51,474 bases of DNA from positions 1-51,474 of the forward strand of contig JWZX01003106.1 in NCBI GenBank assembly GCA_001275005.1. Reading direction: 5' to 3'. The stretch comes from Chrysochromulina tobinii. Its lineage: Eukaryota; Haptophyta; Prymnesiales; Chrysochromulinaceae. A model generated the notes under the pieces. The model had not been told where the DNA came from, searched no databases, and saw only the letters and a list, made by a program, of their open reading frames with translations. Both the position numbers and the translations under genes were made by a program. Of the stretch, positions 29,247-39,126 are shown in pieces. Positions within the stretch are counted from its first letter, which is position 1, and each line of letters opens with the position of its first letter.

Positions 29247-29516
29247 GGCGACTAGCCAAAGGAGCCGCCGAGCGCGGCACCTCAACCTCCGTCGGGAGAA
29301 AAGTTGTTAACTCCGACGGTAGTGAGAAAAGTTGTGAGCCGACGGCGTCTGTGCCCGCATATTGGAAATGAAATGCTATCCGGACCACAAGCTCGTCACG
29401 CAGACTTTATTATTGAGCTGACACAGGAGACCCGTCATGTGTGTTTTATAAACAGAACACACACACATCGTGCGAAGTGGAATCGCCGCGGCGGCGAAGA
29501 TCCTTCGCAGCTCTGA

Positions 29517-31340
29517 TCAGTCCGCCGCTTCTGAGCCGCCACCGGCCGAGCCAAGGTTCGCCTCCGCGTGGCTTCGCTTGCTGCCCAACACCGCTCCGTC
29601 GCGGAAGCCGCGGCGTGTGTGCGGCGCCATCGCTTGGAGCCTGGCGGCGCCGTCGGTGAGTCTGCGGACCTCTTCGAGCGTCGGTCCCGTGTCGTCGAAG
29701 CACGATGCGAGCAGCGCACTGAAGACGAGGGGCGGCAGCTTCTCGACGCCCAGCATGGAGAAGCCGAGCTCCGTCAGCTCGAGTGTGAACACCTCGGCGG
29801 CACCTGGGCCGACGCGCTTGATGAGGATGTCCATCCGAACGCCGGGGAGCGACTCAACGGATTGCGTGCGAAACCACGCCAGCCATGCCGTCACCAGCTT
29901 CGCCGCCTTGCGCTCCGCCTGCGCCATCGCCGCGTCGTCGCCGCTCATCCAGTCGCGAACGGCGTCCTCGCGTCCCTTGACCACGAACTCACGCATGTAA
30001 CCGTCCGCGTCGACCCACGCAAAGTTGGTGTAGACCTTGTGCACGATCTTGCCGTTGATCACAAACTGGCGCAGCTCGAAGTCATTGCGCGCAAAGTCCT
30101 GCACAATCACCGCGCTGTTCGTCACTGCAGGACTCGTGACGAGCTCGACCAGCGCAGTGCCCAGCTGCGACTCTCCCCTGAAGATCCGCACGTGCGCCGC
30201 CTCCCAAGCGTACCCTAGCTTAGCCACGCCTCGGCGCACCTGATGAGGGAGGCAATCAGAGGTCATCAGAGGTCCTCAGAGGTCCTCAGAGGTCCTCAGA
30301 GGTCCTCAGAGCTTCGACACGCCTCGGCGCACCTCCGAACCCTCCACTCGGAGCGCGTGCGGCTCCTCTTTGCTCGCCTTGCCCCGCTTCATCTTCTTCT
30401 GCGCGGCGTCTCCAGAGCCCGTGTCACGGTACCGGCGCGCGCGAACGGCCGCGAGTGCGTCGAGGCAGAGGGCGGCGGCACGGCTGGGCGAGGCGGTGAT
30501 AGTGGCGCGGTTCACCATGACGGCTGGTGGGATGCGCAGGCTGGGGAAGAGGCACAGGGTCGGCTGCCAATCCTTTGCGAGCAGCGTGCGGTACAGCTGC
30601 GACGGGTGCGGAAAGCGAGTGCACAAGCCCGCGGCCTCAAAAGTCCGGACAGCGTCGAAGTAGAGCGACTGATCGAGCATACCGCTCTCGTGCACCTCGC
30701 CATCCTGGTGCATGACGGGCCACAGGAAATAGCACGCCGCGCGGTGCTTGCCGCGCAGGCTCTGGCACAGCGACGCCGGCCCAATCCGTGCCAGGTCGAA
30801 GCCACTCGTGACGAACACGGAGAAGACCTCATAGTCAGGCCCGAGCACAGGGTAGATGGTCGAGTCCACAAAGGCGCTCACGTATGCGGAGGAGGTGGAG
30901 GCACTGGCGGAGCCCCACTGTTCCACATTGAACTGCGTCTCCTCGCCGCCCCAGCGTACGACGAGCAGGGAGAGCGTTGGCACATAAGGTGGCTCGCCTG
31001 GGACGGGCAGCGGCCGCACGTCACATTGTGGATAGTCCATGATCATGTCGCGCTCGCGTTCCGGGTTGAGAGTCTGGCCGTAGCGATCAGCCCACAGCTG
31101 GCCTGTGTGCATGACGCGCACGCAAGGACGCGCGCCCTTCCCATTCTGCGCACCCTGCGGTGGCGGCCAGTCCTCGAGGACCTTGGCGATCACCCAGCCG
31201 TCGGTCATCCCAAATCGTGGCTTCAAGCAGCGAGCCGCAAGGTTAGACACGGGGAAGTAGCCCTCGCCGTCGCGCTCTAATCGGTGGAAGACCTCTACTA
31301 AGGTGCCCGCGGGGTACGTCATATCGGAGCACGTCGCCAT
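29517..31340 (-). CDS. Uncharacterised protein with ATP-grasp-like C-terminal half, two exons
   Basis: Exons 31340-30333 and 30239-29517 join in phase 0 to 576 residues. The N-terminal part (MTYPAGTLVEVFHRLERDGE) includes LCLFPSLRIPPAVMVNRATI and FEAAGLCTRFPHPSQLYRTL. The C-terminal half has GVAKLGYAWEAAHV, VIVQDFARNDFELRQFVING, KIVHKVYTNF, then VRMDILIKRVGPG and VFTLELTELGFSMLGVE. The order lysine-bearing strand, acidic Q-D/E-F, R-x-F-V, then R-x-D then E-x-x-E-x-G resembles ATP-grasp ligases (RimK-like), and I recall similar uncharacterised proteins in other algae. The intron has exceptional flanking repeats. Divergently paired with phytoene desaturase (131 bp apart). Function not assigned. 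Confidence 0.6.
30240..30332 (-). repeat. Intron bounded by 17-26 bp direct repeats and filled with a 10-bp tandem array
   Basis: 93-nt GT-AG intron. AGGTGCGCCGAGGCGTG occurs exactly at both junctions; allowing two mismatches the repeat extends to about 26 bp, so exon 2 and intron start both read VRRGV(S/A)KL. The interior is six 10-bp units (four TCTGAGGACC, then TCTGATGACC and TCTGATTGCC) running straight into TCCCTCATCAG. Its 3' end TGATTGCCTCCCTCATCAG matches the intron at 7747-7927 at 18 of 19 bases. Confidence 0.9.
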
Positions 31341-31471
31341 GCGTACCGGTAGGATGCCTTGCGATGTGGAAGTTCGGGGTTCACCGGCTCATCTGGTGTC
31401 TATATTCCATTGGCCGCAGGATCGCAGCTCGCATTTCCTTTCCCGGACTTGGGTGCTCGTGAGCCCGATAC
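31341..31471. promoter_or_regulatory. Divergent promoter: ATP-grasp-like gene / phytoene desaturase
   Basis: Only 131 bp separate the two start codons, so both transcripts must start within or near it. It contains CCATTGG (31408), a CCAAT-type element on one strand. Assignment is positional. Confidence 0.4.
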
Positions 31472-33268
31472 ATGGCGACCGCCGCTCGTCGTCACCGCCA
31501 TGTCGTCAAACTCATGCTGCTCAGTGGCCTACATGGACGCGATTGCCAAACGGGCTTCGCGTCGGCGGCGCTAACGCGCCCAACACCTCCGCGCATCAAA
31601 CTCACTGACAACTATCGCGAAGCCACTGCTCTGTCGCAAAAGCTGACAGCCTGCGCGGCGGCGACGGCTCAAGCTGGCAAGAAGCAGAAGGTGGCCATCA
31701 TCGGTGGCGGCCTCAGCGGCCTATCGTGCGCCAAATACCTCTCGGACGCCGGTCACGAGCCGCTCGTGCTCGAGGCGCGCGGCCTTTTGGGTGGCAAGGT
31801 GTCAGCATGGCAGGATGAGGACGGCGACTGGATTGAGACCGGTCTGCATATCTTCTTCGGCGCGTACCCGAACATGATGAACATGTTCGCGGAACTGGAC
31901 ATTGAAGACCGGCTCCAGTGGAAGGATCACAAGATGACATTTGCCATGCAAGAGCGACCTGGCGAGTTTACGAGCTTCAACTTCCCGCCCAACGTCCCTG
32001 CGCCTTTCAACATGGCAGCAGCGATCCTGAGCAACACCGAGATGCTCACGATCGAAGAGAAACTCCGGATGGTGCCTGGACTGCTGCCGATGCTCACCGA
32101 GGGCCAGTCGTTCATCGACGCGCAGGACGAGCTCTCGGTGCTACAATTCATGGAGAAGTACGGAATGCCGAGACGCATCAACGACGAGATTTTCATTGCG
32201 ATGGGCAAGGCGCTCGACTTCATTGATCCCGACAAGCTCTCGATGACCGTGGTGCTCACCGCGATGAACCGCTTCATCAATGAGGCCGATGGCTCGCAGA
32301 CCGCCTTTTTGGACGGCAACCAGCCCGACCGGCTGTGCGCGCCGATGAAGGCGCACATCGAGGCGCGCGGCGGCGAGGTGCGCACCAACGCGCCGGTCGC
32401 CGAGATACTCACCCGCGAAGAGGACGGCTCGGTACAAGGGCTGCGCATGCAGGATGGTTCGATAGTGACGGCGGATATCTACGTGTCGGCCATGCCCGTA
32501 GATGTGCTCAAGCGGCTGGTACCGGCTCGCTGGTCCACGATGCCCTACTTCCGCCAGTTCGACGAGCTCGAGGGCATTCCGGTGATCAACGTGCACATCT
32601 GGTTCGATCGCAAGCTTCGGTCAGTGGATGGGCTATGCTTCTCGCGCTCGCCGCTGCTCTCGGTGTACGCCGACATGTCGACGACGTGCAAGGAGTACTA
32701 CGACGAGGAGAAGTCGATGCTCGAGCTCGTGTTCGCGCCGTGCTCTCCGCTCGCGGGCGGCAACATCAACTGGATCGCCAAGTCGGACGAGGAGATCATC
32801 GACGCGACCATGGGTGAGCTCGCGCGTCTCTTCCCGCTCGAGATCGCCAACGACCCGCGCTATCCCGCGACCTCGAAGCAGGGGCCGCAGGGGCAGGCGA
32901 AGCTGCGCAAGTATGCGGTCGTCAAGGTGCCGCGCTCCGTGTACGCGGCCATCCCAGGGCGCAACAAGTACCGGCCGTCGCAGGAGACGCCCATCCCCAA
33001 CCTGGTGCTCGCGGGCGACTGGACGTCGCAAAAGTACCTGGGCTCGATGGAGGGCGCCATCTTGGGCGGCAAGCTCGCCGCCGAGGTCGTCGCCGACAAG
33101 GCGCTCGGCACGGCGCGATCGACCAGTCGGGTCAAGGTGGTGCCTCGCGACATTGTTGAGCGCGCGGCGGCAGTTGAGGCGCGCAAGCCCGTGGGCGTCC
33201 GTGGCAACTACCCGATCGCCTTTGGTGGGGGGCAGCAGGGCGTTGGGGCTAATGCACTGCATGCTTGA
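31472..33268 (+). CDS. PDS: 15-cis-phytoene desaturase (plant/cyanobacterial type)
   Basis: 598 residues, single exon. Desaturates phytoene via phytofluene to zeta-carotene in plastid carotenoid synthesis, with FAD. Seen: FAD dinucleotide motif [20 protein letters not shown] (about 72-92) with [54 protein letters not shown]-type [38 protein letters not shown], and the C-terminal FAD-binding [20 protein letters not shown]. The CrtP/PDS type, not CrtI, is indicated. The first 70 residues ([20 protein letters not shown]…) should be a plastid leader but the signal peptide is weak, so the start or a 5' exon may be incomplete. Confidence 0.95.
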   Translation: MATAARRHRHVVKLMLLSGLHGRDCQTGFASAALTRPTPPRIKLTDNYREATALSQKLTACAAATAQAGKKQKVAIIGGGLSGLSCAKYLSDAGHEPLVLEARGLLGGKVSAWQDEDGDWIETGLHIFFGAYPNMMNMFAELDIEDRLQWKDHKMTFAMQERPGEFTSFNFPPNVPAPFNMAAAILSNTEMLTIEEKLRMVPGLLPMLTEGQSFIDAQDELSVLQFMEKYGMPRRINDEIFIAMGKALDFIDPDKLSMTVVLTAMNRFINEADGSQTAFLDGNQPDRLCAPMKAHIEARGGEVRTNAPVAEILTREEDGSVQGLRMQDGSIVTADIYVSAMPVDVLKRLVPARWSTMPYFRQFDELEGIPVINVHIWFDRKLRSVDGLCFSRSPLLSVYADMSTTCKEYYDEEKSMLELVFAPCSPLAGGNINWIAKSDEEIIDATMGELARLFPLEIANDPRYPATSKQGPQGQAKLRKYAVVKVPRSVYAAIPGRNKYRPSQETPIPNLVLAGDWTSQKYLGSMEGAILGGKLAAEVVADKALGTARSTSRVKVVPRDIVERAAAVEARKPVGVRGNYPIAFGGGQQGVGANALHA

Positions 33269-33801
33269 AACGGAGTCCGACCTCTTCTGGAAGCTGGAAG
33301 ACAGCGATTTGTTTTAATAGCATGTTTTAGTCGTCGGTTCTCGCGGTACGTTCTTCAGATCGAGGATCGTGATGTATTCTCGGATCTCGCGTCTCACCGC
33401 ACCGGCGCCACAGCCGAATATATAACCAGAGCGGTTTCGTCACTATGGCTACCGGTAGCAGCTAGCACCAGATCTCCGTATCGTATTATAATAATAGGCC
33501 CCGACGCCGGGAGCGGGACCGCGGACCGGGTGATAGAGGCTATAAATCACAGACTGACCGACTGAGACTCTTTTCACAGGACCGGACACAGCGCACTGCA
33601 GTGCACAGAGCAGTCCACACATCACCTACGGGTTGAAGCCCGCGCACAGCGCAATCCACTACAGTCTCCACCACACAACATCGAGAACATGGAACACCAA
33701 CACGCGCTCAATAATTATCCGATTCCGAACAGGACGAGGCGCTCAAAACATCACTCGCCTTCCATTCCTCGGAAGCCCGCGGCCGCGCGAGGTGGCGCTT
33801 C
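33269..33801. other. 3' intergenic of convergent genes
   Basis: AT-richer sequence with a TATTATAATAATA patch (33484-33496) and CACAG-rich segments. Open frames near 33689 and 33633 overlap the antisense of the next gene and are not supported. Confidence 0.4.
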
Positions 33802-34926
33802 TCAAATGCGCACAACTGTGCGCGCCGCAAGACCAAGAGGGCTCACCGCGGAGGCCGAGCCTACCCACTGCGCCGCACTCCATCCCTCCCGAACGCGCGG
33901 CGCAAGTGGCGGCGGCGGCGGCGGCCGGCTGGCAGACGATAGGTCGCGCGTCGGCTTGTCAGCGACTTCGCGCTCCGGCGCCTTGTAGCGCGCCGGACGC
34001 GGTAGCGCATTCAGCTGTTGAACCTCGTTTGGAATGAATCCGGCGTAGCCGGGGGGAATGGAGCGGGCAAAGCGCGCGTTCTCAAAGGAGGAGGGCGCGA
34101 AGTGGCGAATCATGTGGAATGAGCCGTCAGGGTGCTTCACCGTCGCAACCGCGCCATGCTCGAGCACGTTGCCGTTGCCATGCGTCGATGGCGGCACGCT
34201 CTGCAGCGGGATCGAGTGGGCGACACCGTCGCTCTTGAGAAACTGGCGCCACTTAGCAGAAGTCCCCGTCATCGGCATCGTCACCTGCAGGAAGCGGGCT
34301 CGTCCATCGCCGAGGACGCTGAGCGCGTCCGCGTACTGCAGCAGAACCTGCTTCGCCTGCTCCGTCTCCGAGCCCGTTAGCTGCATGTCGTGAGTCATGT
34401 GCTCGATCGTCTTCTCGGCGTGCCACCGGCGGCGCTTGGCATCGCGAAGCATCATGCCTGAGGTCACCTGCTGCTCGGACGCGACACCGGCGCGGCCGGC
34501 GGCGCCCCGGCTGTGCGCCTGGATGCTAGGCCCATCGATGCTCGCGCCCTTGACGTTGCGCGCCTTGAGCTCGTCGGCACTCATCACACGCCGGCTCGGC
34601 CATCTCCGCTCCCAATCGGAGAGGCCAAAGGGGTGGGATCCCACGCCGCCAAGACGAGTGCCAGTGCTGGTATCAGGGTTGCGGAAAGCGCTCATGTGCG
34701 CAGGGGCAGGCGGTTTGTCGCACTGCTCCGCGACGAGGGCCTGCAACTTTGTGGTTTGCGGTACGACTTGCTTGCGGCGAGGTGTCACGCTGCGCGGCGT
34801 CGAACCCGAACGAGGTGTGCAAGTGCTGCCACTCCTACGCGGGGTCGAGCCTGAGCTTGCGCTCCTGCGAGGCGTCGTGTTGCTGTTGGACGCGTAGACG
34901 TGCCGTCGGTCCATGGCCTGTACCAT
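33802..34926 (-). CDS. Hypothetical protein, possible axonemal/cilium-associated
   Basis: 374 residues from the ATG at 34926-34924 (MVQAMDRRHVYASN). Residues 18-50 are tandem (S/T)-x-x-(R/T)-P-R-R-S-like basic repeats. The middle has HPFGLSDWERRWPSRR and a helical AKRRRWHAEKTIEHMTHDM with ADALSVLGDGRARFL. Near residue 300, RSIPPGYAGFIPNEVQQLNA carries a P-G-Y-x-G-F-I-P motif, which is common in microtubule-inner and axonemal proteins. The Pro-rich C-terminus is low complexity. The ciliary idea rests on that one motif. Confidence 0.5.
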   Translation of the reverse strand: MVQAMDRRHVYASNSNTTPRRSASSGSTPRRSGSTCTPRSGSTPRSVTPRRKQVVPQTTKLQALVAEQCDKPPAPAHMSAFRNPDTSTGTRLGGVGSHPFGLSDWERRWPSRRVMSADELKARNVKGASIDGPSIQAHSRGAAGRAGVASEQQVTSGMMLRDAKRRRWHAEKTIEHMTHDMQLTGSETEQAKQVLLQYADALSVLGDGRARFLQVTMPMTGTSAKWRQFLKSDGVAHSIPLQSVPPSTHGNGNVLEHGAVATVKHPDGSFHMIRHFAPSSFENARFARSIPPGYAGFIPNEVQQLNALPRPARYKAPEREVADKPTRDLSSASRPPPPPPLAPRVREGWSAAQWVGSASAVSPLGLAARTVVRI

Positions 34927-35299
34927 CACCGCAACTCGTGGAGTGCCGCGTAGACGTGCTTAGTGTCGGTGCGTGGCGGCCTTTTGCAATGCCGGGCCAA
35001 ACGCGACTTGCCAGGGTTTTTGGGGACCAGAGACGAATTCTACTGCAGTTTGCATGCACACAACATTTGCAGATTTATTTGTGGAAGGCCGCTGACCCTG
35101 TCGACTGCGCGCGCGCTGTGATGCTCTCTATTTGTTCAACTTAGGAGCGTATTCGTACTACTTGTATCCTGGAATCACCTATCATGGAGTGGGCATGCAC
35201 TGACCACTGCTCGGTTGGCGCCTGTGGCTCCACGCCCTGCGCGGTGTGATGCTGGCGGTGCGAGCCGCCGGAAGTCGATCCGGTTGAAAAGAAGGATAA
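34927..35299. other. Intergenic, no gene seen
   Basis: About 370 bp between the start of the minus-strand axonemal-type gene and the stop of the next minus-strand gene. No coding signal. Presumed promoter of the former and terminator region of the latter. Confidence 0.35.
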
Positions 35300-37105
35300 T
35301 CAAACTTCCTTCCTTCTTCGAGCCCTGATCTTGTTGCTCTTCCCCCTTGTCGACTGCTGGCTGCCCCTGTACGTCGACGGCGTCGGCTTCCGTGCGGGCG
35401 GAGGCGGGCACCATCGCGCGCCGGACTCGAAGTCTTGTCCCTCGCGCGCCTTATACCGGCCAGCGCGATTCACGAGATCAAGGTAACGGCTCGGCGTGTC
35501 TTTGTACCGGTCGGCTGCGTCAGTGATGGACGCTGCGATGATGGCAGCGCGTTGACATCCTCGCGACGGTGGCCAGGTGGCGCGCGCAGCGACTACAGTC
35601 GTAGGCAGGCTAAGCCCTGGGACTATGCCTTCTGCGGCGGGCCCTTGCTTAACGGTCACTTGAATTGGGATGCTCCTCGATGCCGAGAAGGACGAGGTGC
35701 TGGCTGAGCGCAGGCGCCCTTCCAGAATCTGCTCCATCGAGAGGGTGAAGGACGCCGCCATGCCCAGCGGCGTGGGGACCGGCGGCGGCGGGTTGCGCTG
35801 CTCTGGCGTCCTTGCGCGCCCACGTGGCGACGTGCGGAGCATCGCCGCGACCATGCGCTCCGCGTGTAGCCCTGCCTCATGCTGCTCGGCTGGGACCTTA
35901 CCTGCGCGTAAGGCTGCAGCCCGCGCGTCAGCAGCTGCCGCTAGCTTCCAGCGCTCACTGCCCTTTTCGGAGAAAAAGGAGGCAAAGGAGCTGTTGACGC
36001 GGTGCCAGTAGACGCGCCAGTCAGCAGAACTCATGCGCTTGAGCCCAGGATAAAGAGCCATCCACGCGTGATCCTGCGCGAGCTTTAGGTCACGCTCGAT
36101 CGCCCGCCGGTTCATGCCGAGGCGCGAAAAGCCGTCCGAAGTGCTGCTGCCCGAAGACGCGTCCGATCTCATGCTTCTCACGCTGCTTGCCGGCGGTGCC
36201 GAGCTCGGCCGCGGGCAAAATGACGTCCCCGGATGCCAGCCGCTTTGCGCGGTTAGCAGCCAAACTGCCCAGGCGACCGTGTCCCGCCAGGTCGGCCCAC
36301 CTGGCTCATCGGCACTCTGATCTCCCCGACTGGCTGTTGCGAACTTGTGCATGATCGAGGGTTGCGTGGAGAGGTAGTCAAACCACCGGTCGACAACCGC
36401 GATCAGGCCCATGCGAAGGGGGCCGAAGGGCACCTTTTCGGCCTCGATCTCGTGCTCCGTCTGGACCCCCGGCGCTGGCGCCTCGTCGCTTTTGGGCTCC
36501 TCGACGTTTGCGATCTTGCGACCGCGAGCAGCATAGTAGGCCATCTGAGCATGGCCTACTTGGGCCACTACCTCCTCCTTCTCCTTCTCGGCCGCTTTCT
36601 CCTCGTCTGCACGCTTGGCAGCTGCCAGGCGCTCCCACTTCTCATCTTCCGGCAGCAAAAGTGTGTTCACCTTCTCGAGCGCATCGGATCTGTATGCGGA
36701 GATGATCATGCGATCGACCGCATCGATCGCCGAGACCTTCCCGTTTAGCTTCTCGATCAGCTCATGGCGAGGCATGCTGATCAGGGTATGCAGTGAGTTG
36801 ATGCCGCTCTGCGCGAGCGTCAGCGCAAGCTCGTCCCTCAACCCCAAATTATCGAGCAAGGCCACGACCGGCTTTTCGAGCGATTCGATCAACAGCTCCT
36901 TTTCTTTCTCTGCTCGCCGCATCGCATCTTCTTCTCTCAGTCGCTCACGCTCGGCCCGCTTTCGATTTTCCGCCTCGGCCTTTCGAATCTGCTCCAGCTC
37001 CCTACGCCGCTTCGCTTCGTTGGCTCTTCTCACCTCCTCCAACTTCTCAGCGGGCTCCTCAGAGTCGACCTCCTCCATCTCCTCCATCTCCTCCAACGAC
37101 GCCAT
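35300..37105 (-). CDS. Coiled-coil hypothetical protein with SAM-like segment
   Basis: 601 residues from the ATG at 37105-37103 (MASLEEMEEMEEVDSEEPAE). Residues 15-80 form an Arg/Glu/Lys coiled coil (EQIRKAEAENRKRAERERLR). It is followed by LLDNLGLRDELALTLAQSGI and NSLHTLISMPRHELIEKLNG, which look like a SAM or helix-hairpin-helix fold. Another charged coiled coil, a structured WRVYWHRVNSSFASFF segment, and a basic disordered C-terminus (KSNKIRARRRKEV) follow. No family is recognised. Divergent from the acidic protein gene at 37383 (277 bp apart). Confidence 0.55.
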   Translation of the reverse strand: MASLEEMEEMEEVDSEEPAEKLEEVRRANEAKRRRELEQIRKAEAENRKRAERERLREEDAMRRAEKEKELLIESLEKPVVALLDNLGLRDELALTLAQSGINSLHTLISMPRHELIEKLNGKVSAIDAVDRMIISAYRSDALEKVNTLLLPEDEKWERLAAAKRADEEKAAEKEKEEVVAQVGHAQMAYYAARGRKIANVEEPKSDEAPAPGVQTEHEIEAEKVPFGPLRMGLIAVVDRWFDYLSTQPSIMHKFATASRGDQSADEPGGPTWRDTVAWAVWLLTAQSGWHPGTSFCPRPSSAPPASSVRSMRSDASSGSSTSDGFSRLGMNRRAIERDLKLAQDHAWMALYPGLKRMSSADWRVYWHRVNSSFASFFSEKGSERWKLAAAADARAAALRAGKVPAEQHEAGLHAERMVAAMLRTSPRGRARTPEQRNPPPPVPTPLGMAASFTLSMEQILEGRLRSASTSSFSASRSIPIQVTVKQGPAAEGIVPGLSLPTTVVAARATWPPSRGCQRAAIIAASITDAADRYKDTPSRYLDLVNRAGRYKAREGQDFESGARWCPPPPARKPTPSTYRGSQQSTRGKSNKIRARRRKEV

Positions 37106-37382
37106 CAGGCGCAGGCCCAAGGCCACACTTTGGACGGGTCGAGCCGTGGCGTGAGCGCGCGGCCGGCAAGGGTCTCTCACAACGCGGTCCCTCCCTGCAA
37201 GCAGCTCCGTCCGGCGACCCAATACTGTTTCACTTGACGCGACGCGAAGCGACAATTGGGACGCGTCGACTACGAAAAGTCGTAGTCTTCCAGGTAACTA
37301 GGCGACAGGCGCGCGCGCGCGCTCTTCGAGGAATTTTCGTTTGGGGATCCCAGAAACATCTCCGCGTTTGGCAAAATTTCCT
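37106..37382. promoter_or_regulatory. Divergent promoter region
   Basis: 277 bp between start codons on opposite strands. Contains the palindrome-like CTACGAAAAGTCGTAG (37269-37284) and GGGACGCGTCGAC with a MluI-type ACGCGT core. Either could be a regulatory site; assignment is positional. Confidence 0.35.
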
Positions 37383-38210
37383 ATGCTCTTCGAAGACGAG
37401 AGCCTATCTGCGGGCGAGCAGCACGACGCGAATGCTGATTCGTCGGCAATGCACCCGCTCGATGACGCGCTGGTAGAGCGGGACGAGGAAAGCAACGGCG
37501 ACGAGGACGACGAGGACGACGAGGACGAGGGCGAAGATGATGACGATGACGCCTCCTCATACACTTCCGCCTCTGCTCTCGAGGAGGAGGCGCTGTACGC
37601 CGACCAGCCGGCGTGCGGATTGTCGCCGCGGTTGGTCGTGCGTCGCGGCGTGCAGACGCTCCTGGCAGCCGACGCGGCCAGCGGCAAGTCGCAGGTGCCC
37701 GCATCGTCGATCCAACGAGTGGACACAATCGCAAGCTTCGAGCGGGCGATGCAGCATGCAGGGCCCTTGAGCCTGGTGGCGCCCGTTGGCGGCGCGGGCA
37801 GCGGATCGGGCACGCTGCCTGCCTCGATCGCCAGGATCACTTCTCTGAGCGGGCTGCAGGAACTCGCCGAGGCCGAGGCCGCCGTCGAAGGGGAGGGTGG
37901 CGATGACAGCACTCCAGGGGGCAGCAGCAGCGCGACAACGACAACGACGACCGAGGTCACGGGCAGCCGCGGCAAGGACACGAGCACGAGCGTCGCCGCC
38001 GTCACCTACCGCATGAACGCGGCGTTCATGCCGCCGCCTTCCGCAGCGGCTACCCGAAAGGCTGAGCCACTCGAGGTGCGCCGGATCGATACTATGGAGC
38101 TCCTCTCGGCAGACGATCTCGTCGAAGACGCGGGCGGAGCGGCGACGGCCTCGCTGGCCGGCGACCCGCCAGCGAAGCGCGTTAAGATCGGGGGCGGTGA
38201 AGAGGCTTGA
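37383..38210 (+). CDS. Acidic, disordered hypothetical protein
   Basis: 275 residues from the ATG at 37383 (MLFEDESLSAGEQHDANADS). Residues 35-65 are almost all Glu/Asp. The rest is Ala/Ser/Thr-rich with short hydrophobic patches preceded by aspartate that repeat a pattern: IQRVDTIASFERAMQHA, ARITSLSGLQELAEAE, VRRIDTMELLSADDLVED. The C-terminus PPAKRVKIGGGEEA contains a PAKRVK(I) nuclear-localisation signal very like that of c-Myc (PAAKRVKLD). A nuclear, phosphorylated regulatory protein is inferred. Confidence 0.55.
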   Translation: MLFEDESLSAGEQHDANADSSAMHPLDDALVERDEESNGDEDDEDDEDEGEDDDDDASSYTSASALEEEALYADQPACGLSPRLVVRRGVQTLLAADAASGKSQVPASSIQRVDTIASFERAMQHAGPLSLVAPVGGAGSGSGTLPASIARITSLSGLQELAEAEAAVEGEGGDDSTPGGSSSATTTTTTEVTGSRGKDTSTSVAAVTYRMNAAFMPPPSAAATRKAEPLEVRRIDTMELLSADDLVEDAGGAATASLAGDPPAKRVKIGGGEEA

Positions 38211-38557
38211 AAGAGAGCCCCCGGGGATATGATGTAGAGAGATGAAGGAGCCCTCGCGAGAGACTTCCGCGACGCAAGCACAGGTGCGAGCGGGGCTCGT
38301 CTCTGAGCGGCCGCCGCTCGTCTGACGCTGAGCGGAGTACGGGAGCGGAGATCTGCACACTGCACTACATCAGCTCAGATAAGAGATATCAGGTCACACG
38401 TCACACTAGAACACCAATGAGTACTACAATGTCACTCAGAGCGCTAAAACGCGCTAACCGCGCTATGACCATTGGCTATGTCGTGTCCTCTTTCGTCAAT
38501 CCGTCGCTCCGCTCTCGGCGAGCACACATTTCTCTCCCTCTGGGTAGCGCACATAAC
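38211..38557. other. 3' intergenic of convergent genes
   Basis: Lies between the stop codons of the acidic protein (plus) and the small three-exon gene (minus). Open plus frames here are antisense to that small gene. AT-richer patch at 38390-38470. Confidence 0.4.
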
Positions 38558-38994
38558 TCATCGCCTAAAGCGCGCCCGAATCTCTGCCTGCAATGCTCGA
38601 ATGCCCCGCTCGCGCTCCTGCACTGCACCGGAGTCGCGCATCGTCTGCAGCAAGATGATGTTACCTGCCACAACCGCACGTGGTCAGAGTCACCTGCAGT
38701 GCACGTATGATATGGGCGCGTAGGTTTGGAGCGGTGGCGACCTACCAGCAGCAGTGCCTGGAGGGAGCAGCGCGAGCGGTAGTCGGAATACGTGCGGTGG
38801 CTCTGTGCCCATGGAGATAACCGCAGAGTCTCCGTCCACTTCGCCAACGGTGACCAGGTGCATCTGCGAGGAATTGGCGGGTTGCGTCATGCAGCCTCGA
38901 CGTGAAGCACCGTCCCGTGGACTCGCACCACTCGCGCGGTGCCGCGCGCTCCTCCGTCGGCCCAGAGCTGGCCGCCGGCCGCTTCGAAGTTCAT
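38558..38994 (-). CDS. Small three-exon gene, about 102 residues
   Basis: Exons 38994-38911 (MNFEAAGGQLWADGGARGTA…RVHGT), 38863-38746 (MHLVTVGEVDGDSAVISMGT … LPLALLPPGTAAG) and 38664-38558 (NIILLQTMRDSGAVQERERG … AEIRARFRR). The second junction is well supported: phase-1 G|GTAGG donor, 81-nt intron with CTCTGAC branch-like motif, GGCAG acceptor restoring a Gly codon. The first intron (47 nt) is short and its donor uncertain. The product looks like a small beta-barrel (Trp-Ala-Asp, V-R-V, G-E-V-D-G-D) followed by a charged helix. No family is recognised. It is head to head with the Rieske gene (132 bp). Confidence 0.55.
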
Positions 38995-39126
38995 CGGAGC
39001 TTCCTATTCAGGAGGGATCGAAGCGTCTTCCAGTAGAGAAAACTGAATGCTATCCGGATACGTTCCAGCGCGGTGTTTTTTTCGCGTGCTGTCGCGCAGA
39101 TCGCCCAAGTTTTTTTGCCTCTTTCC
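38995..39126. promoter_or_regulatory. Divergent promoter with TATCCGGATA palindrome
   Basis: 132 bp between start codons of the small three-exon gene and the Rieske gene. TATCCGGATA at 39051-39060 also occurs upstream of the kinesin (26710) and, as ATGCTATCCGG, upstream of the Cys/Pro-repeat gene (29372). Confidence 0.4.

Noticed and set aside
28279-29310. 343-residue Gly/Ser/His-rich plus-strand frame over the Cys/Pro-repeat gene
   Set aside because: It is the complement of the repeats. The minus strand has the signal peptide, Cys pairs and membrane helix.
33633-34037. Plus-strand frames near the 3' end of the axonemal-type gene
   Set aside because: They overlap its Pro-rich C-terminus in antisense and show no independent coding signal.
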